DNA of 34,458 nt from Chromera velia (GCA_018398765.1 JAHBMJ010000670.1:1-34458); one strand, 5' to 3'. Shown: positions 21,568-31,022, numbered from the stretch's first letter. The notes: a model not told the origin generated them from the sequence alone. A program made the numbers and translations.

Positions 21568-23440
21568 GTGGGACGAGAGAGACAAAGAGAGAGGACAAGA
21601 AAGTGAGAAAGCAAAGGAAGGCTTTTTCTTTGGGTCTGCGTTGCTGCAGCTGCTCGAGACGAACCATTTATGCGTCGTACGTTTTCAGGCTGTCAACGAA
21701 TGATCAAAAGAGATCCGAACGTTTCGCAGATCTGCCTGATCTGAAGGTGATCTTCTAGTCCTTTTGCAGGTCTCTGGAATCGTTCAAATGGGTGGAGCAT
21801 GCATGAATGAGATTGTCTGAATGCATGACATTGAGGGGTCACATGATCTATCTATTAATACATCAATGTGTGCACGTTGGCGTGCAGGGAGCGGGGTGTG
21901 ACGGAAGTACGAAGTTCAAGGTTAACAGCCAATTCCTTGCCCCGAGGAAGTTCTTTGACATCAAACTGGGCAAGGTAGGCCGGCCTGCTCCAATGATTTT
22001 TGCGCAGCCTGTTGGCTCACTGCCATTTCAGCTTCCTTTTGTTTCCTCTGGAAGCGCATTTTCTTTCAAACCCGCATCTCTCTTTACTTTGTCCGCTTTC
22101 ATGTGTGTGCGAAGAGGCCGGCACGCAAGTGTGCGCCTGAATGGCTGTGTCCCTTCCCCCTCTGTTTTCATTCCATCCCGCTGTGTGCAGCAAAAGGCGG
22201 GCCCCTCGGAAGCCCCGAAAGACGTGAAGGCCGAATTGGGGGCCGCTGACATGGCGAGCAGAAAGCAGGTCCTCGAGGCCGCCATTGTGAAGGTCATGAA
22301 GGTGAGTGCCTCAAGAAGGTAAAAGGCCCATATTTGTGTTTCTGTGGTAAAAGAAGGGTCGTTCTGAGGCTGCCGGAGGAACGGTCGTGCACTCGCGGTA
22401 AAGTTCCTGCTGTCTTATGTCCTTATAGAGTGGGGCTTGCATGTATCGTGTGAGTTCCTTTATCTCATCAATGGAGTGAATGAAAAAGTCGCCAGTTTTT
22501 TTTTTTTTAAGCTGCCGTTTGAATGTTGCCACGTATAGTTGGGTTCTCTTTATTTCTTCTTTGTCCGTAAGCTCGTCTTTACCGAGTTCAGTTTCTGAAA
22601 TCTGGATCCAACATGCAGTTAGTTTTTTCAACTGCATTCATGAATTGTATTGAAAAGTCGATCGTCCGGTGCGTGCAGGAGAGGAGAGCGGTGTCCTACA
22701 ACGATCTGTTCGCGGAACTGGTAAAGAACGTGGATCTGTTCAAGCCCAACTCCCAGATGATCAAGACCTCCATCCACACCCTGATGGAACGGGAGTACAT
22801 CCAGAGAGACGACCAAGATATGTTCGTCGCTTTCCTTCAATTGCATATTTATTTATGTGTCGGGTGGAAGTGCGGGCGGCGGGGTGAGGGTGGATTGCGG
22901 GTGATTGTATGGTTTCGTTGGGCGGGGGTTGTTCTGCCCCTCTCGGGATTGCGCTGTTATTTTTCTGATTTGCTCTTCATATCTTGCTGGCTGACTGGCC
23001 GACCATCCGTCATCAAGAGAGTGTAAGTGTAGTGTTTGATTGAGAGTAGGGAAAACCGATGAGCCACTCTGAAGGCCGACCTGTCCTACGCAGATTATCT
23101 TTTTGTCTTTCTTAGATGATTTTTTTTTGTTTGTCGTCAGTTTCACCTGCTCCCGCAGCGAGGAAAGAAAAAGAGATACACATGCATGCATGCTCACAAA
23201 CCGGCAAGCATGTTCGAACGCCCTTCGGAATGCACCATCCCCCCCCCATGTCTAGCGGGGGGCGATGGGTCTCATGAGATGTCTGCAGAAAGAAGCTGAT
23301 GAAGGCAGCTTGCAAATGCAAGAGTAAATGCTCTGTTTGTCTAAAGTGCATTCTCAGATGAATGGATGGATCGATGGATGAATGAATGGTTGGATGGATG
23401 GATGAGCTTGTGCAGGTCGAGGTACATCTACATTCCCTGA
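12530..23440 (+). CDS. Cullin (CUL1-like), 783 aa, 22 exons
   Basis: Scaffold of a Cullin-RING ubiquitin ligase. Exons: 12530-12749, 13084-13218, 13584-13680, 14017-14080, 14394-14460, 14631-14704, 15194-15264, 15667-15812, 16392-16456, 17076-17231, 17530-17589, 17986-18225, 18578-18661, 19295-19390, 19686-19802, 20266-20328, 20792-20898, 21345-21468, 21888-21974, 22191-22301, 22679-22821, 23416-23440. They total 2352 nt, all GT-AG and phase-consistent, ending in TGA. Residues about 20-385 are the helical cullin repeats (for example NLYDHLKVKLQEALIAEIDRERDG is cut only by introns). About 390-690 are the cullin homology domain (DKDIFHNTYK, VTVLKSNSWP, GRKLVWL). About 700-783 are the neddylation winged helix, with AAIVKVMK placing the NEDD8-acceptor lysine at residue 728, and the C-terminus SRYIYIP. 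Length and spacing match CUL1-type cullins (about 776 aa). Paralogue assignment is tentative. In-frame ATGs at 12530 and 12548 are both possible starts. Confidence 0.93.
16670..16840. repeat. (TGTC)n and a ~60-bp tandem duplication in cullin intron 9
   Basis: A TGTC tetranucleotide tract (about 16673-16700) is followed by two similar ~60-bp copies. Each contains TCATGAA/ACATGAA, a GGGAGAAGAAG-type purine run and TATAGTCTGTCT. Intron 9 spans 16457-17075 and has no supported exon. Confidence 0.7.
17243..17300. repeat. (TC)n(TG)n microsatellite in cullin intron 10
   Basis: A TC run passes directly into a TG run inside intron 10 (17232-17529). Such compound tracts recur in several introns of this gene. 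Confidence 0.9.
17936..17982. repeat. (TG)n tract abutting the exon 12 acceptor
   Basis: About 20 TG units run straight into the CAG acceptor at 17983-17985, so the dinucleotide repeat replaces the usual pyrimidine tract. A conventional-looking acceptor (CCCTCCCTGCAG) ends at 17930, before the repeat. Confidence 0.9.
18811..18866. repeat. (TCCG/TCTG)n microsatellite in cullin intron 13
   Basis: TCCG tetranucleotides grade into TCTG tetranucleotides within intron 13 (18662-19294). Confidence 0.85.
20396..20443. repeat. (TC)n microsatellite in cullin intron 16
   Basis: A nearly pure TC run lies in intron 16 (20329-20791). The long plus-strand ORF crossing this intron and the next is an artefact of repeats and exon 17 read in the wrong frame. 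Confidence 0.85.
20963..21150. repeat. Alternating (TC)n/(TG)n cluster in cullin intron 17
   Basis: Three successive TC-then-TG blocks occupy most of the middle of intron 17 (20899-21344). The repeated block structure suggests duplication of a compound microsatellite. Confidence 0.9.
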
Positions 23441-23985
23441 GCAGAGGACGGACGAGAGAGGTCAAGGAGACGAGAGGAGACGACCGAGGGCGCAGAAGAC
23501 CAAAGTTGTCGGCTGGTCATGGTCAATAGACATATCCGTGTAGCATGAGGGAAGGAAACGAGCGGGGGAGGGAGGGATGGGACGTTGGAAATATAAAAGC
23601 GAATAGCGGCAGCGCATGTCACGGGCGGATTGATGGGAAAAGGTCGGAGGGATCGAGGCAGGTGGGGGGCAACCGCACAGACAGAGCGGAGCGCACTATG
23701 CAGAGAAGCAGGGGACAAGTTGCGGCTGCCTACGCGACAGAGACCAGAATTCAGATTAATTGATCACATTAAAACAAAACAAAACAAGACAAAACAGCAC
23801 AAACCCCAACTTGTACAACACTGCGGACACTGCATCAGCATGCAGCATTATTAGTAGACACGTTCGTCATCATCTTATCTTACTCATTGGCAAACATCGA
23901 CAAGTGCGGCTTTCAGCCATGCATCCAATCACAGTCAAATCACCAGTACACATTACCGTACAATGCATAAATCATTGTCATGTAG
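23441..23985. other. Downstream flank of the cullin gene
   Basis: This region presumably contains the cullin 3' UTR. It includes a short AAAAC-type repeat at about 23768-23800. No further ORF or RNA gene is supported, and no clear AATAAA signal close to the stop could be chosen. Confidence 0.5.
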
Positions 23986-23993
23986 ATTGTCAG
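23986..23993. repeat. Left target-site duplication ATTGTCAG
   Basis: It is identical to 26326-26333 and sits immediately outside the left terminal inverted repeat. Confidence 0.8.
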
Positions 23994-24314
23994 TAAAGAC
24001 GGGAAAAGGTGCATTCCAGAAAAGGTGCATTCTCAAAAAATGCATCTGATGCACCTGATTTGCACCTATGTACCTGGATGCACCTGATAGGTGTATTGTG
24101 TGGAGCAAAGAGATTGCTTTAAGAGTCGAATGTCTCAGTGAAGATGCAGCAGCTGACGCGGCCCTTCACTAGCGTGGCGCCCGTGCGGCGCCTCTATAGC
24201 GCTGGGTCTTCCAGTCTCGCATGCAAAGATGCATACGCATGCATGCATGCATGCAAGCAGATCCATATCATCTGACAAAAACCATGCATGCAGTTCTTAA
24301 TTGTAGTTGACCAG

Positions 24315-25239
24315 AAACCTGACTGTTCCTCTTTCTTTCTCTGCTAAGTCGACAGCATGACTACACCTCTTTCATTCTCTGCTCAGACAGCAGTATGACC
24401 GTATCTCTTTCATTCTCTGCTCATGAGCAGCGTGACTGCATGACACGATCCCTCTCTCTCTGCATGTCTCACTCTCTGCCCAGGAGCGGCACCTCTACTT
24501 TTCTTTCACTCTCTACCGAGGCAGGCTTAGGCAGCAGCGTGACTGTGCCTCTTTCATTCTTTACTTAGGCAACAGCATGATTCCATGGCTCTCACTTTCT
24601 GCTCAGTTAGTAACATGACAGTCACTCCACCTCTCCAGATTTATTCTTTGCTGAGGCAACAGCATGACTGCACCTCTTTCATTCTCCACTCAGACAGCAG
24701 TATGACCACATCTCTTTCATTCTCTGCTCACGAGCAGCCGGACTGCGTCCCTCTCACTCCATCTCACTCTCTGCCCATGAGCGGTATGTCCACATTTCTT
24801 TTAGTCTCTGACGAGGCAGCAGTATGACTATACCTCTTTCGTTCTTTGCACAGTCAGCTGCATGTCTCTATCGCTCTCACTCTCTGGCAGTGCTCAGTCA
24901 ATATCAGGACTACACCTCTTTTACTTTCTGCTCAGGCAGCAGCATGACTGCACCTCTCTTATTCTCGGCTCAGGCCGCAGCGTGGCTCACTCTAGATCAC
25001 TCTCTGCTCTATCAGCAGCATGACTGCACCTCTTTCATTCTTTATTTAAGCTACAGCATGTCTGCATCTCTTTCATTCTCTGCTTAGTCAGCGGTATGAC
25101 TACACCTCTTTCATTCTTTCCTCAGTCAATAGTATGACTACACCTCTTCCATTCTTTGCTGAGGCAACAGCACGACTACACCTCTTTTATTCTGAGTTCA
25201 GACAACAGTATGACTGCATCTCTCTCATTCTCGGTTCAG
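24315..25239. repeat. Diverged ~38-bp tandem (satellite-like) array, left part
   Basis: Some two dozen diverged copies of a roughly 38-bp unit are present. Typical words in order are CAGCATGACT, (G/A)CACCTCTTTCATTCT and CTGCTCAGGCAG. Unit length varies, with insertions, so the array is old. It is not coding and, lacking conserved repeats with unique spacers, is not a CRISPR. It resumes at 25697 after a foldback insertion. Confidence 0.8.
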
Positions 25240-25694
25240 CGTATGCCGGGGGCGAGTAAGGTGCTTTTTGCCCACCCCTCTGCATAGGAGACCAGCGCTT
25301 TTCCGCAAAAAACTCATTCTCATAATTGGTAAGGAGTTAGAAGCTGAAAATTTGTGTAAGAAGACGTTATAATGATAGAAAAAGAACTATGGAACAGATT
25401 TTTCATATCATTTCTAGAAACATAGGCTACCATACAAATTTTGTAAGTTTTATACGGTTTTTCTTACTATTCAAAACCGTTAAAAAATAGCCTCAAAATC
25501 AAAAAATTTGTATGACAGCCTATGTTTTTAGAAATGATATAAAAAATTTGTTTCATAGTTCTTTTTCTATCGTTACAACGTCTTCTTACACCAAGTTTCA
25601 GCTTCTAACTCCTTACCAATTATGAGAACGAGTTTTTTGCGGAAATATGCCGCTTTAGGGGGGCAAAAAGCACCCTACTCACCCCTGGCATACG
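25240..25694. mobile_element. 455-bp foldback (palindromic) element
   Basis: The two halves are near-complete reverse complements, from CGTATGCC at the left end to GGCATACG at the right, with the centre near 25465 containing a smaller inverted pair (ACGGTTTT / AAAACCGT). It interrupts the ~38-bp satellite. Removing it and one copy of AG (25238-25239 / 25695-25696) restores the satellite's usual word order, so a 2-bp AG duplication is likely. It has no ORF. Transcribed, it would form a hairpin of more than 200 bp. Confidence 0.82.
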
Positions 25695-25696
25695 AG

Positions 25697-25880
25697 GTCG
25701 CAGCGTGGTTCCATCTATCTTACTCTCTGCTCTGTCAGCAACATGATTGCACCTCTTTTATTCTATAGTACTCAGTCAGCAGCATGTCTCCATCTCTTCC
25801 ACTCTCTACTCAGTCAGCAACATGACTGTACCTCTTTCATTCTTTGCTCAGGCAGCGGCATGTCTTTCATGCTTCGGACA
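25697..25880. repeat. Diverged ~38-bp tandem array, right part
   Basis: This continues the satellite on the far side of the foldback element, with the same CAGCATG, CTCTTTCATTCT and GCTCAGGCAG words. It ends near 25880 in AT-rich sequence leading to the transposon's right end. Confidence 0.75.
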
Positions 25881-26325
25881 GCACCGTTTAGCCCATTTCT
25901 CCACAAAATTGAGAAGATTCCCCATCGTTAGAATGCTTTTACTATTTTTCAATTTGTTGATGAATGATATGAGAATACATTTACAAGAAGTGAAATGCTG
26001 CAGTGTAGTTGAATCCAGCTCAAAGGATCGTTTTCATAATTTAAAAACGAGACTTGCTATCGGTTTTTATCAACTTTTTATGTGTTTTTCAATCAAATTC
26101 TTATAGTAAAAGATTATGCAGCTATGCTGTATGAGAAAGTGTGTTTAGGCATTGAATTATAGGCGCCTTTTAATGGTTAGAAACCCTAGGAGACGGCTCT
26201 TTAATTTATGTTTTTATAGCAGAAACAATACACCTGATGAATGCACCTGAAATGCACTCAAATTCAGGTGCATTCGTCCAAAGCACCTTGCACCTTGCAC
26301 CTATATACACCTTTTCTCGTCCTTA

Positions 26326-26333
26326 ATTGTCAG
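26326..26333. repeat. Right target-site duplication ATTGTCAG
   Basis: It is identical to 23986-23993 and sits immediately outside the right terminal inverted repeat. Confidence 0.8.
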
Positions 26334-26762
26334 TATTAATTGAATTTTAAAAAGGGGTAATATAAAAATTTATTTGAGTGTCAGTATAGCACGCAAACGG
26401 GCTTTATAAGGGGGCCTAGGGGGGGTCTTTGCGTATCTGATAACTCAGTTAAACAAAAAAGACTATTTGGCCAGAGCCTATATAGCTTACCGGCTTTAAC
26501 CTCATACATCATCATCATCATCATCATTCTTCTTCTCTACTATAGCTATCAAAAACCTCGCTATGAAACTAGCTTACACTGGAACTATAGTGTGTTACAA
26601 TACGAATTTCTAGAACCTTTTGTATCATAATGATTTGTGACACAATAATTATGATTTTAAGAGCTTTTGACTAATTTAATTAAATCATACTTATGTATGA
26701 AAAAAATAGTTGTAGATCACGTGTTCACTATGTTTGGCACGGCTTAACACGCCTCCAGAGGC

Positions 26763-26885
26763 AGTGAGTGAGTCAGTGAGTGAGCCAGTGAGTGTCACTG
26801 AGTGAGTAAATGAGTGGAGTGAGTGAATGAGGTCTATAGGAGTGAGGTGAGTAAGTGAATGAGTGAGTGAGTGAGTGAGTGAATA
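26763..26885. repeat. (GTGA)n-type microsatellite
   Basis: An imperfect tetranucleotide tract of GTGA/GAAT units occurs only in the left arm of the foldback element and partly explains that arm's extra length. Confidence 0.85.
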
Positions 26886-27022
26886 TAGAAGAACAGCTAG
26901 GCGCCGGCTAAAGAAAAACAAAAAGATCCCCCAAAACCTTTTCATTTTTTTTTTTTTTTCCTGTATCAGTCAAACAACTGTTGTTCAATTGTTGTACAAG
27001 TGTTATTTGTGTGTTTCATATC

Positions 27023-27494
27023 TGTGGAGTCCTACCCTGTGGTGCCGCCCTCTGGATTCTCGCATACGCTGCATCTGAATGAGCCCACGTGCCGACGCCA
27101 TGCTCTGCCGCCGCGTGTATACGCAGTCTGCTTGTACGTGTCGCACTCAAAGCTCTGCGCATGCATGCAAGTCTACGTTTGGCCTCTTTAGCAACATGTT
27201 GTCTGAGCAATTAACATCCTACGGCAGGTTCGAGTTGAAGTCAGCCGAAGTCATTGAATCTCTAGCTGAACCTATAGAGTTGGATTCCTTTGGAGTTGGG
27301 AGAAGTCTGAAGACAAAGCCCAATAGAACCTCCTAGAGTCAAAGTAGGATTGAGACCTTGCTTACGTGAACCTGTAAGGTGTTGCTTGAGTTAGTGTTGC
27401 ATACGTTCCTTCTCCTAACCTTCCCTAAGGTTCTTATCCTCGCTTTACCTTCTGTCTGGACGCCATAAAGTGGCCGGACAGGAGGGATAAAACA
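27023..27494 (+). repeat. 5' LTR, 472 bp
   Basis: About 94% identical to the 3' LTR over 455 aligned bases, apart from a 17-bp insertion relative to it at about 27209-27225. By hand I count 26 substitutions, 25 of them transitions. Confidence 0.88.
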
Positions 27495-27496
27495 TT

Positions 27497-27510
27497 ATGG
27501 TAACAGCTCA
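27497..27510 (+). promoter_or_regulatory. Putative primer-binding site
   Basis: TGGTAACAGCTCAG lies two bases after the 5' LTR. The TGG start matches the CCA end of tRNAs, and the sequence resembles initiator-Met-type sites. The tRNA was not confirmed. Confidence 0.5.
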
Positions 27511-29159
27511 GCTCGATGAGTGTCGACTCTCGTTTTCCTTCTGTGATAGAGATTAGATGTGTCTTTTTATGCAACCGTTGAAAGCCGATTGCAACGATAT
27601 GGGCACAGTCAGACAAAGGCCGTGAGTGGGGGAATTCAGCGTCCCCTTGCGTCGCAAGCTGTCCGGAGCCCTCTTTTCAAGATCATTGTAGGGGGATCAA
27701 AGAATAGTTACTCGGGGTGGCATTCTTGATTGGAGAAGTGAATCGGAGACCTCTGCATGGAACCGATTGTGGAGATATTGCTTGGTATTGCTTGGACTTT
27801 GGAGTGACTCCATTTTATAGAGATTGCCGTCTATGAGTGCATCGCAAATGAAATGGCCAGTAGATTGCTTCTTTTGCTTGCTGTTTTGTAAGTGTATAAC
27901 TAGTTCCATACCTGATCGATCGGAACCAGGGTATGCATGTCCGGCGTTGACTCTGCTGTTTACTGCGTGCGTGTCTGCATACGACCGACTGTCCACATTT
28001 GGTCTGACTCTGTCAGCTGGTGTGTGTACTTATTCATGGCGGTTGGCATCTTTGTGCAATAATCCTTTTATGTTGAAATGATGTAAAAGGTATGGGCGCT
28101 TAGCAGGAGGCTGAGTGTGCCACGGCCCTACAACCACTTCATCCATTGTGTACATATGCACAATGTCATGAAGTCGTCGGGACTTCCCTCCAAAAGAGCA
28201 GAGCTGAGAGAGTTCTTTTCTACTGCAAAGTAACACGCCATTGGAAGCCAAGAAGACTTGCACTTTTGATCTTGATGTTGAGCCAGGAGGCATTGGATAT
28301 ATTTGATACCCCTGAGGGAATGGCAGGCCTGAAGTACAAAAATTCAAGTGTGTGACTGCTGCTGCATGGCTGGGTTGCCCTGTGATGGGTCGATATGTTC
28401 CAGTTGCACCGTTCCTCTCGACTGACAGTAAAAAGGTGGAAGACTTTGAAGCTGGTGATGGCTGCTCATGAAGTAAACGATCGAACAATCGGAGCAATGC
28501 ACCTCGAGGAGTGAGGTCATAACAGGGTATTCTGAAGTTACAGTGACTTGGTTTAGCATGGTAGTTTAGCAAAAACGAGGATGGCCGGCCCTCAAACAAG
28601 CTTACAGGAGACCGTGAGTAAAGCAGTGTGTAGCTGCACTCTTTTCTTTTTTCTTCATCCCTTTGCAGCTATTAACAATTTGTTGACGCATGTTGACGCC
28701 GAGTTGGACGTATACATATGGGTATCATGCTCCCGAACTGGCTGGTGCTGGAGACCCACGACTCTGATCGAGTCTTCCAGTCGACGACATACATACACGG
28801 TGGATGAGTGCTCTTATTGGTGCCACCAGTATCTGCGTCGTATACTTACGTCTGGGTGATCTTGGACTTACGAGCACGCCTCATATATTATGACATTTTG
28901 AGATCGTTCTGAGTATACCTACGGAGGTGATTTGCGTGGCCTCCCGGAGATTTTAGATACGGATGCCATTGAGATGAAGGTTTTGAAGCTCTAACGACAT
29001 CTATAGCGACTTGGATGAGATCGACTTCGGGCATTGAAGCGCATGCTCAACCTACGGTCCCGCACTCCTAGTAGTTTTTACTAACCCTAGGTTAGATATA
29101 GGTACAGACTACTAAGTCTACTATCAATCTAGCCTCTAAAAACGCTTGTTTTAAGCTTT

Positions 29160-29985
29160 TTACAACATGTTGATTCAAGTTCCTAGGAGTTCTTTATACC
29201 TAGATGAGAGATTGATGTTGGTTCCCGACGATAAAGTCATGTCCAAGCTTTTGGTTCTCACGTTGACCAAAAAGCCTAGGAACCGCCTTTTAGGAACCAT
29301 GAAGGAACCGGAAGGAACCGTCAAGAACCAATAAGAACTGACATTTCTCTGTAAAGAAATGCATTCAAAAGAGGCTGTAGATGAGTTTACAACTGATTAA
29401 ATGCAGACAAAAGTCGTGCCAGCTTGTGCTAGCTCGCTCTTATCCATAAATACGCTTCCATCGATCCTCTTTGGCCCCTCCCCGGAAGATGGCTTCCCTC
29501 TTGCCCAGTCTAAAGAAGCAAGCAGCACTAGTATCACTTAAGCACCAGGAGCGTTTCGGGCCAATTGAGGGACTGAATTCTTTGTAGTTCCCCAGGTAGT
29601 TCCTAGTAACTTCCTACATAGTTCTTTAATTCTCATATGGTTCCTACTAGTTTTTCAGGGTTCTTCCCTAGGTTTTTCCATAGATCCTAAGGTTTCTGTT
29701 TAACTTTCTAGCAATTTTGGTATTCATATACTTAATTTAAGTCCTTTGTGGTTCCTGTGGCAGCCTCAGTTCAGAGTGGTCAGGAACCATATTTTAGGAA
29801 CTTAGGAACTAAAACGCTGGACACCTACTTTTTACGTGAGAACTAGTGGGAACCGGTCAAGAACCAAGCTAAAACATGTCACAATATACTTTTCAGACAT
29901 TATTTTATATTCTATTTGATGAATTTTCTTTTAAATAGAATCTGTTTATCACTTTTGATACTAGGAACCAAGTAGGCATTACCAT
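29160..29985. repeat. Cluster of GGAACC/GGTTCC words in the LTR-element interior
   Basis: GGAACC or its complement, and near variants (AGTTCCT, AGGAACT), recur many times. TTCTCACGT (about 29255-29265) recurs in inverted form as ACGTGAGAA at 29835-29845. This could be a further nested inverted-repeat element or a degenerate short-repeat array. No ORF is supported. Confidence 0.45.
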
Positions 29986-30053
29986 GGGCCGCACTGTAGT
30001 GCTCGACCCATTCTTTCATTTATTACGAGGACGCGATTTTCTTGTCCGTGACC

Positions 30054-30061
30054 GGGGGGGA
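30054..30061 (+). promoter_or_regulatory. Putative polypurine tract GGGGGGGA
   Basis: It lies two bases before the TG of the 3' LTR, where plus-strand DNA synthesis is primed in LTR retrotransposons. Confidence 0.6.
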
Positions 30062-30063
30062 TC

Positions 30064-30518
30064 TGTGGAGTCCTACCCTATGGTGCCACCCTCTAGACCC
30101 TCGTATGCGCTGCATCTGAATGAGCCCACGTGCTGACGCCATGCTCTGCCGCCGCGTGTATACGCAGTCTGCCTGTACGTGTCGCACTCGAAGCTCTGCG
30201 CATGCATATAAGTCTACGTTTGGCCTCTTTAGCAACATGTTGTCTGAGCAGGTTCGAGTTAAAGTCAGCCGAAGTCATTGAATCTCTAGCTGAACCTATA
30301 GAGTCGGATTCCTTTGGAGTCGGGAGAAGTCTGAAGACAAAGCCCAATAGAACCTCCTAGAGTCAAAGTAGGATTGAGACCTCGCTTACGTGAACCTGTA
30401 AGGTGTTGCTTGAGTTAGTGTTGCACACGTTCCTTCTCTTAACCTTCCCTAGGGTTCTTGTCATCGCTTTACCTTCTGTCTAGACACTATAAAGTGGCCG
30501 GACAGGAGGGACAAAGCA
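30064..30518 (+). repeat. 3' LTR, 455 bp
   Basis: Direct repeat of 27023-27494. It lacks that copy's 17-bp insertion. Confidence 0.88.
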
Positions 30519-31022
30519 GTTTCACAACTGTTGCTAAGTGTTGTTTAGGGTTGAAAAGTAAAAAAAAAGAGAAAAAAAAGATCTCCTAGCTCAAATCATT
30601 TTTTATTTTTTTTCTCTAGCCGGCGCCTAGAAGAATAGCTGGTCTGATCTTCAATGACCTGACTGAAGACTTCAAGTCATTTTGAAAGTCTAGGATCACT
30701 TCAATTTTTGTCGGACAATTTTTTTACACCTAAGTTACTCTAACCATTTCATCAAACCTATTGTGACACAATTATTTATGTTACGGGTACTAGTATATGG
30801 GGTATTGTGTCATAATTTGAATTGTATCATACTATAGTTTCAGTATAAACTACCTATTAAAATATGTTTTTAAGTAAAAAAAACTGGGTTTTCAAATTTT
30901 TTGGGGGGCTGCGTACCGCTGTCACGGCGCTATGGTAGCTAAAAAGGATGGAGAGGGGGGGGGTTGCGTGCCACTAACACTCAAATAAATTAATTTTCAC
31001 ATTGCCCTAAAATAACATATTA

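Larger units (their letters stand above)
23994..26325. mobile_element. Non-autonomous DNA transposon, hAT-like by target duplication
   Basis: The left end at 23994 (TAAAGACGGGAAAAGGTGCA) and the reverse complement of the right end at 26325 agree at 18 of 21 positions, forming terminal inverted repeats. The element is flanked by an exact 8-bp direct repeat, ATTGTCAG, at 23986-23993 and 26326-26333. Just inside both ends are clusters of AGGTGCA/TGCACCT words in both orientations (about 24004-24100 and 26231-26315), as expected for subterminal transposase-binding sites. The interior is a satellite-like array with a foldback insertion. There is no transposase ORF, so it would need one in trans. 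Eight-bp duplications with subterminal repeats suggest the hAT superfamily, but the terminal bases are not the commonest hAT ones. Confidence 0.78.
27023..30518 (+). mobile_element. LTR retrotransposon with no recognisable gag-pol
   Basis: Two direct repeats about 3 kb apart (27023-27494 and 30064-30518) begin TGTGGAGTCC and end AAARCA. A TGGTAACAGCTCAG sequence follows the first repeat by two bases, resembling a tRNA primer-binding site. A purine run GGGGGGGA (30054-30061) precedes the second repeat. These give a plus-strand orientation. The 2.57-kb interior has no ORF above about 190 codons and no protease, RT or integrase motif I can recognise, so it is non-autonomous or degenerate. The hexamer GTTTCA occurs at 27013-27018 and 30519-30524; it could be the target duplication if the LTR begins four bases earlier. 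Confidence 0.82.
26338..31022. mobile_element. Large diverged foldback element, interrupted by an LTR element
   Basis: The left flank (26351-26930) and right flank (30597-31010) are diverged inverted copies. Three blocks match in mirror order: 26351-26400 with 30961-31010 (TTTATTTGAGTGT..AGT..GCACGCAA), 26571-26609 with 30817-30853 (ACTGRAACTATAGT), and 26897-26920 with 30610-30631 (CTAGGCGCCGGCTA, the best match). The LTR retrotransposon 27023-30518 lies at the centre; without it the element would be about 1.2 kb. It has no ORF. The boundaries are approximate and no target duplication is clear for the outer ends. Confidence 0.6.

Noticed and set aside
24315-25239. CRISPR-like array
   Set aside because: Units are contiguous and diverged with no unique spacers, and the context is eukaryotic.
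28030-28599. 189-codon minus-strand ORF within the LTR element
   Set aside because: It is antisense to the element's orientation and has no recognisable motif. It is probably chance.
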